Shown in pieces: positions 57,247-64,000 of a stretch of DNA of 64,000 nt. Position numbers and translations under genes: made by a program. Source of the DNA: Fagopyrum homotropicum (lineage: Eukaryota; Streptophyta; Magnoliopsida; Caryophyllales; Polygonaceae); contig BSWB01000004.1 of the NCBI GenBank assembly GCA_033239125.1, positions 120,599,235-120,663,234 of the forward strand, read 5' to 3'. The notes beneath the pieces are model-generated. The model saw nothing but the letters and a program-made list of their open reading frames with translations. It searched no databases and was not told where the DNA came from. Each line of letters starts with the position of its first letter. Position 1 is the first letter of the stretch.

Positions 57247-58522
57247 GGTTCAAACCCGTGCTACTAACTCCTGCTTTGCTTCTTTTGACCAGAAGTTGAG
57301 AGGACGCACATCCGGAAACGAAGACAACAACAACTCCACCAAGAAATGGCTGATCGCACTCTTCGTCAACTCACTTAGTCCACTTTGGCTTAAAACCCTC
57401 TTGCGGTTACTATACCGGTATTAGGGGAAGGAATCAACTTTGAGCTCAAGCCGGGTCTCATTCACTTGCTTCTATATTTCCATGAGCTAAGTGGTGAAGA
57501 CCCCATCAAACACCTTGGGAAATTCCATACGTGTGTATGAGCATGAAGCCGGCCAATATTACCGAAGAGCAAATCAAGATGAGGGCATTCGGCTTCACAC
57601 TCAAAGATTCAGCAGATGATTGGTATTACCACCTTCCATCCGGGAGTATCGACACTTGGGAAAACGTCCACAAGGCGTTTTTGGAGAAATACTGCCCAGC
57701 TAAGAAGGCCAATAACTTGAAGAAAGCTATAAGCAACATCTAGCAAGAGGCGGACGAAACTCTTTATGAGTACTTCGAAAGGTTTGCACGCCTCCGATCC
57801 AGCTGTCCTTTTCACGGATATTCGACTCAAGATCTAGTCTTGTACTTGTACAATGGCGTGCTCGATAATGAAAGGAGGATCGTCGATGCGGCTTGCGGAG
57901 GTAATATTCTTAACTCTACTCTTGACCTTTCTTTGGAAAAGATACAAGAACTAGCTGAAGGAACCCAAAACTTTGGAAGGACCCCGCCCAAGAGAGGAGT
58001 TCATGCTGTGAATACCGGGAAGAGTGAGATCTCCATGGAGCTTGCAGAATTGAAGGAGATGGTGAAGAGACTAACACTTATGGGAACCCCACAACAGCTC
58101 AAAGCTTGTGGAGTGTGTGATGACCCATATCATCCAACGTACATGTGTCCCCAAGTCCAGGATGATGATGCTGAGGTAAACGCGACGGGTTATGGACAAC
58201 CACAGCAGCAAAGACCTAGGAACGATCCTTATGCGCAGAATTTCATGCCAAATTGGCGTGACCAACAAAATTTCCATTGGAGGGATCAACAAAACCAACA
58301 ACAGCAGCCCCGTCAAGGTAAGTATCAATCAACCGAAGATATGTTGTAGGTTTTGACTAAACACTTTGCTACTCATGTCCAAACAACAAAGTCCAGCATC
58401 AAGAACCTTGAAAAACAGGTTGGGCAAATGGCAGAAGCCATAACAAGGATCGAAGCCCGATCCTCCAGTGGATTGCCTTCACAAACGGTTATAAACCCCA
58501 AGGAGGCCCAATCAGAAAGGTA
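57247..58522 (+). pseudogene. Element 4 gag, broken by stops
   Basis: The ATG at 57247 is followed by frame changes. From 57361 the frame reads ELKPGLIHLLLYFHELSGED. After a one-base shift near 57530 it continues to 58522 with capsid motifs ADDWYYHLPSGSIDTWENV, HKAFLEKYCPAKKANNL and YEYFERFARLRSSCP, typical of Athila/Tat gag. A single knuckle-like motif CGVCDDPYHPTYMC follows, then a Gln/Asn-rich tail. In-frame stops are TAG 57376, TAA 57391, TAG 57741 and TAG 58347, each fitting a lost Gln codon. Confidence 0.82.
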
Positions 58523-58566
58523 AAGTCCTTACGTCGAGCCAACAACGTAAAACAAAGGCGCTGCTC

Positions 58567-58578
58567 GGGAGGCAACCC
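58567..58578 (+). promoter_or_regulatory. Post-gag GGGAGGCAACCC box of element 4
   Basis: Lies 43 nt after the gag stop. It is preceded by GTAAAACAAAGGCGCT, which also resembles the sequence before the hairpin in element T. Confidence 0.7.
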
Positions 58579-58609
58579 AAAGGAATAAGAAGAGGAGTTT
58601 CTGTCAAGA

Positions 58610-59320
58610 AAACCGCCCCAGCGGTTTAGTGTCCCCGCCCCTGCGGTTTAGTGTCCCCGCAGTCACCCAACCTAGTGCCGCCCCCGGCGCTGGGCCTGCG
58701 TCTGCTCACATAGGTCACCGCCCCCGCGGTGCCAACCCTACGCCCCTGCGGTGGCCACCCTTGACATGTATCCTCAGCGCCACTCCCGGCGCTGAGGTTG
58801 CACCCTGGCCTCTTCCTTGTCCCCGCCCCCGCATTGACAAACTCCTCTCCTGCGGTTTTATTAAGGAAAGAAAAAAATATATGCTTCCCAAAAATAACCT
58901 ACACAATCCCAACAATCCCTCATTCTCACCTTATCTACCCTCGTCTCGCCCAAACACACGCCCCTGTGCCCTTCCCTTTTTCTGCAAACACCAGTGCTCC
59001 GACGCCCCCTACGCCGCCTCATCGCCACCACCACCACCAACTCCGATGCCCCTGCGCCACAATACCCCATCTTCCACCTCCCTCTCTCTCAAAAACTCAA
59101 CCTCTCAACACTTACCCTCTCACGCACTTCCTAAAACACCCCTTGAGCTCCTCCGACAATGCTTACACCAACAAATAAGTCGCTGGAACAGCCCCAGCAC
59201 CACCACCTTCGTAGGCTCCCAAAATCGCCCTCTACTCTTCTCCCGCCCCTGCGCCTACAAGTTTCCGCCCCTGCGCCTAGCCGCCCCTGCGCAAGCTTCA
59301 GCCGCCCCGGTGGAAAACAC
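58610..59320 (+). repeat. GC-motif-rich spacer between gag and second ORF of element 4
   Basis: Many CCGCCCCTGCG/CCGCCCCCGCGG-like units, as in its LTR. The Pro-rich ORF at 58629-59426 is a product of this composition and overlaps the real ORF in another frame. Confidence 0.7.
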
Positions 59321-59388
59321 AACAGAGGGTTCGTCTCTTAAACCAACTTCTGAACTTTATAACTCCTTTGCTTGTTCAACTGCAAGAA

Positions 59389-60732
59389 ATGGAAAAACAA
59401 AAGAAATACAAGTTGTCGGAAGTTGAGAAGGAGCGGTATAGGATTGTGCAAGGTCGGGATGTGTATGCAAATCGATTTCTGCATGTTCCTACTTTGGAAA
59501 AATTGGGCATGTTGGAGAGCATGCAAGCATTCCTCAACAATGTTGGGCTCGGCGATTTTCTAGGAATGAATGCTCCAACATACCTTGAGCTCAACCGCCA
59601 ATTCATCGCCACATTCACCATGGAAAAGGAGGACCACATATGTGTTGGACTTTCATTCAAGTTCAACAAGAGAAAGTATACATTGGACTACACCCAACTG
59701 CAGGAGGCATTAGGGGTGACTATTTGCGCCTCCGAAGACTGGTGGGAACCCATCCCGACACCCGACTTATGCGAGTTTTGGCAGGGCGCCACCAAATCCG
59801 AGTTTCATGCAGGGGGTGAGTATTCCAACAAATTCACTCACCCCTGTTTGAGGCTCATCTCTAAGATCTTCATGAGTGTCTTCTATGGACACAAGGAGGA
59901 GAACAAGGTCGCCCTCAAGGACCTTCCACTGTTATACGCCTGCCTCCCCACGAATGACTGGGTACCAGATTGGCCATACCTCTTCCTTACCGCTTTGAAG
60001 CGGTTTAGGAAGAATGAGCCACGAGACATTGTGGGAGGAGGGGTAATCTCCTTGTTGGCTGCACAAGTGATGGATCTCCCTGACTTGGAGGAAGGTTTAG
60101 AGGCCCCATTGTGTACGGAAGGGATGATGAGGAGGTGTAGGCTCCTCAAGAGAGACGGGGAGAACCTCTTTTGGCTCTCTTTGGCAGATGGGAGTCACAT
60201 CACATACCTCCCCCGACCACTTCCACTTGGAGACGAGCTCTCCGAGCTATGCATACCAGCTGACCCCTCCGTTCCGAGACGGCCTCTGGGAGGCATTGTT
60301 GAGAGATTTGCTACAAGCTCCAGCCGGGCTCCTATTGTTGATGAGGAGATGCCTCCTGCAGCACCGGAGGAGGATCCGGCTCTTGCGAGCCTTCAGGCTC
60401 AGATGGTCGCCCTAACCACCCAACATTAGGCATGGCAGACCGAGTACCAATGGTCCATGCTTGAGCAGCAGCAGGCGTGGCAGTCCAGCTTCGCCTCCTC
60501 CATGACCACCCATTTTGACAAGCGGCAAGATGCTTGGTAGGCGGATCATCAGCAGCAATTAGATACTCAACAACTGGCTTGGCAAGCTAGCTACGAGACT
60601 TCATTTAGAGAGAGGTTGGATGCTCAGGAGGACCGCATCGACACGCTCTACCTCCGGCAGGAGCATTTCTTCCGCCACTTTCCATACCCACCGGAGGAGG
60701 GTCCGGATGGTCCAGCTGGACAATCCCATTAG
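59389..60732 (+). pseudogene. Element 4 second ORF (ATHILA ORF-1-like), two premature TAG stops
   Basis: From ATG 59389 the frame runs to TAG at 60730, broken only by TAG at 60427 and 60538. About 447 codons. The N-terminal 300 residues (RFLHVPTLEKLGML, LELNRQFIATF, LDYTQLQEALGV) resemble the extra ORF of plant Athila-type elements, whose role is not established. The C-terminal 100 residues are rich in Gln and Trp-Gln repeats and likely coiled. Both stops fall in Gln positions of the WQ pattern. No membrane segment or enzyme motif is apparent. Confidence 0.78.
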
Positions 60733-61379
60733 GGGTATCTTTTCTCTTCCCTTTTCCACATTTATCTTTGCTTCATTTCCACTTTGAGGGCAAAGTGTAC
60801 TTCAAGTATGAGGGAGGGACATATCATTGCATGTATAGTTGTTTTGATTTGTTTTGAGTTGTTTTGCATTGAGTCTTTTGTAGTTTGAAATTCAGAAAAA
60901 AAAACCCAAAGAAAATGAAAAAAGGCATGAAAAATCCTTGGATAAACCAAAAACCCGAAAGGGCGGGTTAGGCAAAAAGAAGGTAGTCCGACCAACCTTA
61001 GGTTGGTGCAAAAATTGGACTTGAGAGATGTGAGTTCAAAGTGAGATCATCAAAGAAAAGAAGAAGAGTGGCAAGGTGAAAACCCGAAAGGGCACCTTGG
61101 CAAAATGAGCGGCACCGAGTGTAGGTTCCCTTTCCGGCATTTGGCAACATAAGGAGGGGAGTCAAAAGGAGGTTGTCCGGGTAGGTCACTCTTGGAGCAA
61201 TAAGGATAGTAGTTTCTCACCTTTTTCTCACATTTTCTCTCTTTTCCTTCTTTCTTTCTTGACTTTTCTGTTGTTTTAATTTTCTTTTATGCTTGCCCAT
61301 GCTTCCTGAGGCCTTTGAGTCTAGTTTGCTGTGATATGTTTTACTCGGGATGAGTAAAAGGTCTAAGTATGGGGGAGTT
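60733..61379 (+). promoter_or_regulatory. Element 4 3' UTR with hairpins and polypurine tract
   Basis: CCC-GAAA-GGG occurs at 60954-60963 and again at 61083-61092, the second enclosed by CAAGGTG (61072-61078) and CACCTTG (61093-61099). ACCAACC/GGTTGGT pair at 60991-61007. TTTTACTC (61339-61346) pairs with GAGTAAAA (61352-61359) across GGGAT. The PPT AAGTATGGGGGAGTT (61365-61379) follows five bases later. Confidence 0.75.
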
Positions 61380-62882
61380 TGATAGGTGATGGAATCACTA
61401 TCATTTAGGATAGTTTTTAGAGTATTTTTTATTGCATTAGTATCGGCTTATGCTACTAACTCCTTGGTCCAGAAGAAGAAGACTAAAAGAAGATAAAGAA
61501 GGAGTTATAAGCACTTAGGAGTGAAGGTCGTTCCCGAAGCAATGCTTCTGTTGCTTCACCGCCCCCGCGGAGCCTTGTCACCGCCCTTGCGGGTGACACC
61601 ACACTCCGGAGCGCCCCCTGCGCCTTCGCCAGCGCCAGCCACGAAGACCGTCACCGCACTTGCGTCAACCCCTGGCGCCCCTACGGTGACTTGCCCTGAA
61701 GAAGCGAAGACCAGCGCCCCTGCGCCTCTGCATGCGCCTCAACCTGGGAGCTGGAAGATGAAGAGTCAGTGCCCCTGCGTTGACACTAGGACGCCCCGGC
61801 GGCTTGGCATCAGAAACGACAAGAAGTTGAAGAGTCCGACGTTTGAAGAAGCATTAAAGATCCGGCCCTGCGGAATTGTCTAGTCGCCCCTGCGACCATG
61901 AAGAAGATCAAGCGTTTTTGCCTTCCCCACCCCTGCGGAGCTGAAGGCCGCCCCTGCGGTTCAACGACAAAAGCTTTACTCCGGTTGTTTACACCACCTT
62001 TATGGCATTAAAGGTGGTTGTTTTGGGCCGGCCATTTACTCCTATTTAGTGCCAATTGTAGTATAAATCAACTTAGGTTTGATGCACTCATCATCCAATT
62101 TTAGAATTCACTTTTCCATTAAAACTTTCTTGCTACCATTGTAATGAGTTGCTAATTTCCTTGCTACATTGGGTTGGTTTGAAGCTGCATTGTTACCTTG
62201 GTTGTAAGATCTTTCTAATATAAGTTTTCATTCAGTAATCCTTTGTGTTTCCTTGCTCTCCATTGTCTAATTGCATGTTTTACTATCACTTGAGATTGAT
62301 CACCTTAGGTCCTAAAGTGCATGCAAAGAACTAGGATTAATAGATTCCGGGTTCGGATCTTTAATCTAGTAGTAAACTTTAAGTAATAATGGGTTGTAAT
62401 TGCTTAAAGAAAAGGAACACAAATATGAAGATAAGTTTAACGGTTTTAATCTTTTCTTTATATCCCTTAGTCTTTGTTTGAAAGCTAACTTGTTAATTGT
62501 TCTTGTAGGTTTACAGAACACTAACCTGCTAAGTTGTGTTGATGCCGGTTGGCTCAACACATATATATGATCGAGACGGGAGATTACTTGAAAACTTGTA
62601 AAAGGAACTCACCCAAGTAGCAATCGCATGCTTAGAATCAACCTAGTGTAGATTCACCCATCATTGTCTTACTTGTTGCGTTATTCGTTTTCATAAGTTT
62701 TTATGTGCATCAATTCAATCAAACCCCCCCTTGTTACTTGTTTCTATAATCAATAATTGCATTTAATAGAAATACCAAACTCTCTTGGGTTCGACCCTTA
62801 CTTAATCACTATACTCATTTTAGTGCTAAGACAGGATTATATTTTGATAAGATACAACGACCTCTAGATCAGAGACTTGTCA
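61380..62882 (+). mobile_element. Element 4, 3' LTR
   Basis: 1503 bp copy of 55668-57168. GC motif array at 61555-61950 and TATAAAT near 62062. The ORF at 61521-61883 is LTR sequence. Confidence 0.92.
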
Positions 62883-62887
62883 GTCAG

Positions 62888-63765
62888 CTTCAAGAAGCAA
62901 TGGTGTTTCCCAGAATTTCCTTGCGCTCAGGATATCACCAATTAAGGGTGAGAGAGCAGGATGTGTATAGGTTAGCCTTTCATACCCGTTCTGGACAATA
63001 CGAGTTATAACGATGCCATTTGGGTTGACGAATATTTTAATAGTCTTTAGGGAGTTAATGAATAACACCTTCATCGATTTCCTCGATCTATTTGTGGTGA
63101 TCTTCATTGATGACATGTATGTATACTCTCATAGCAGAGAGAAGCATACCGATCATCTGAGGATAGTTCTTCAGATTTTGAGAGATAGAGGGATGTATGC
63201 TACGCTCTCTAAATGCGAGTTGAGATGCCAAAGGTAGCCTTCTTAGGCCATTTTGTCTCCGCCAATAAGATCATGGTTGATCTGGCGAGAATTGAATATG
63301 ACGTAGCATGGACGATACTGATGAACAATAAGGGAATGAGTAGTTTTCTCGGCTCAACCGATTACTACCAATGCTTTGAGGAAGGACTTTATGTGAATGT
63401 GTATCTACTTACGAATCTTCTGAAGAAAATCACCAGAATTGCGTTGTCAAGTGGTATACCAGAGCTTTGAAGATTTGAAGACAGTACTTGTATTTTCATG
63501 TTAGGGTTCTACAAAACATAGGAGTCTGAATTATATTATTATGCCATGGGAGTTGATAACCACCAGCGTTAAGGGCTTGAGTTAATCAAGACCTTAACTT
63601 GGAGATTCCATATCATTCAGAGAGTTGGATGTTGTCGCCGACAACTTGAATAGAAAAACGCCTCGAGAGAAGATAATTGTGAGAATGACTATCCAACCTC
63701 AACTTCAGAAGCATCTAGCTTGGCTAGAGTTGGACAACTAGTTCCTTGATGAGGATACCCAGTTA
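62888..63765 (+). pseudogene. Element 2 RT remainder and decayed RNase H
   Basis: Resumes RT after element 4: ISLRSGYHQLRVREQDV, MPFGLTNILIVF, VVIFIDDMYVYSHSREKH with catalytic DD, VAFLGHFVSANKIMVD, then SSFLGSTDYYQCFEEGL. RNase H is mostly lost. VVADNLNRKTPRE near 63635 is the linker before integrase. Frameshifts near 63230 and 63470. Confidence 0.8.
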
Positions 63766-64000
63766 TGCCTTAGAAATATGCTTAAACAAGGATGCAAACT
63801 TTAAATTTATATCCCAAGAAATATGCTTAAACAAGGATGCGAACCCGCACTGTACGGATCAATTATAATAAAAAGCAAGAACTCCGGGGTGTCGATCTCA
63901 GGGACTTTGGTGAAACTAAGCAAGTATAGGTTGTCAATATTGCAAATAATAACCACAAAAGCGATTAAAGCAATCAAAGATGATAATAAGATCAAATAAG
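63766..64000 (-). mobile_element. Partial LTR related to element T, running off the right edge
   Basis: From about 63820 the sequence aligns with the outer end of element T LTRs (AAACAAGGATGCGAACCCGC and onward), with clear divergence. The first bases hold a local duplication: the 23-base block from GAAATATGC to GGATGC occurs at 63773 and 63818. The exact terminus is unclear. Confidence 0.65.

Larger units (their letters stand above)
55668..62882 (+). mobile_element. Element 4: complete non-autonomous Athila/Tat-type element
   Basis: 7215 bp, plus strand, flanked by GTCAG (55663-55667 and 62883-62887). LTRs 55668-57168 and 61380-62882 start TGATAGGTGATGG and end GACTTGTCA, with many small differences, so older than T. 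It holds a PBS, gag, a second ORF and a structured 3' UTR but no protease, RT or integrase. Confidence 0.93.

Noticed and set aside
58629..59426. 265-codon Pro-rich ORF in element 4
   Set aside because: Produced by the repeated CCGCCCCTGCG composition. It overlaps the real second ORF in another frame and has no domain.

Overview
The window is a transposon-rich stretch of a plant nuclear genome, probably a eudicot. The evidence is one spliced host gene with GT-AG introns encoding a BAH plus tandem Agenet protein, LTR retrotransposons primed by initiator tRNA-Met or tRNA-Asp, plant-type LINEs that end in an RNase H domain, and Helitron ends. I see no rRNA, tRNA or CRISPR array. The species cannot be fixed from sequence alone.

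Layout. 1-3185: 5' end of a minus-strand Ty3/gypsy element (element 0) that runs off the left edge. 3186-6415: 3' end and LTR of an old Tat/Athila-like element, with a hairpin array in its 3' UTR. 6820-8175: LINE and copia relics. 8191-12145: GC-rich DNA-transposon-like arms around a non-autonomous Helitron. 12890-15266: a 5'-truncated LINE. 15268-22907: Helitron sequence holding a full-length 6.5 kb LINE with a 13 bp target duplication, then a small Helitron. 23539-27487: the host gene, six coding exons, 646 aa. 27488-29129: intergenic. 29130-30726: copia and Athila/Tat gag relics.

30727 to the end is a set of nested LTR retrotransposons. Element 1 (Tekay-like Ty3/gypsy) interrupts an older gag element. 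Element 2 interrupts the RNase H of element 1. Element 2 is itself hit three times: by element T in its LTR (37387-43841, TSD TTATG), by element 3 in its gag (45370-54587, TSD GGACC/AGACC), and by element 4 in its RT (55668-62882, TSD GTCAG). A further LTR starts near 63766. Elements T and 4 lack reverse transcriptase and integrase, so they would depend on an autonomous Tat/Athila partner.

The most interesting signal is non-coding. Several families here carry conserved hairpins whose stem sequences differ but still pair: five covarying hairpins in the 3186-4819 relic, six in the 3' UTR of element 3, a stem-loop 4-5 nt before the polypurine tract in three Tat-type copies, a GGGAGGCAACCC hairpin 43-48 nt after the ORF stop in T and 4, GAAA-tetraloop hairpins in element 4, and a splice-donor hairpin in the gypsy LTRs. 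Other leads are a LINE ORF1 with a duplicated Trp/Cys-rich unit, a GC motif shared by unrelated families, and premature stops that look like C-to-T decay of glutamine codons.
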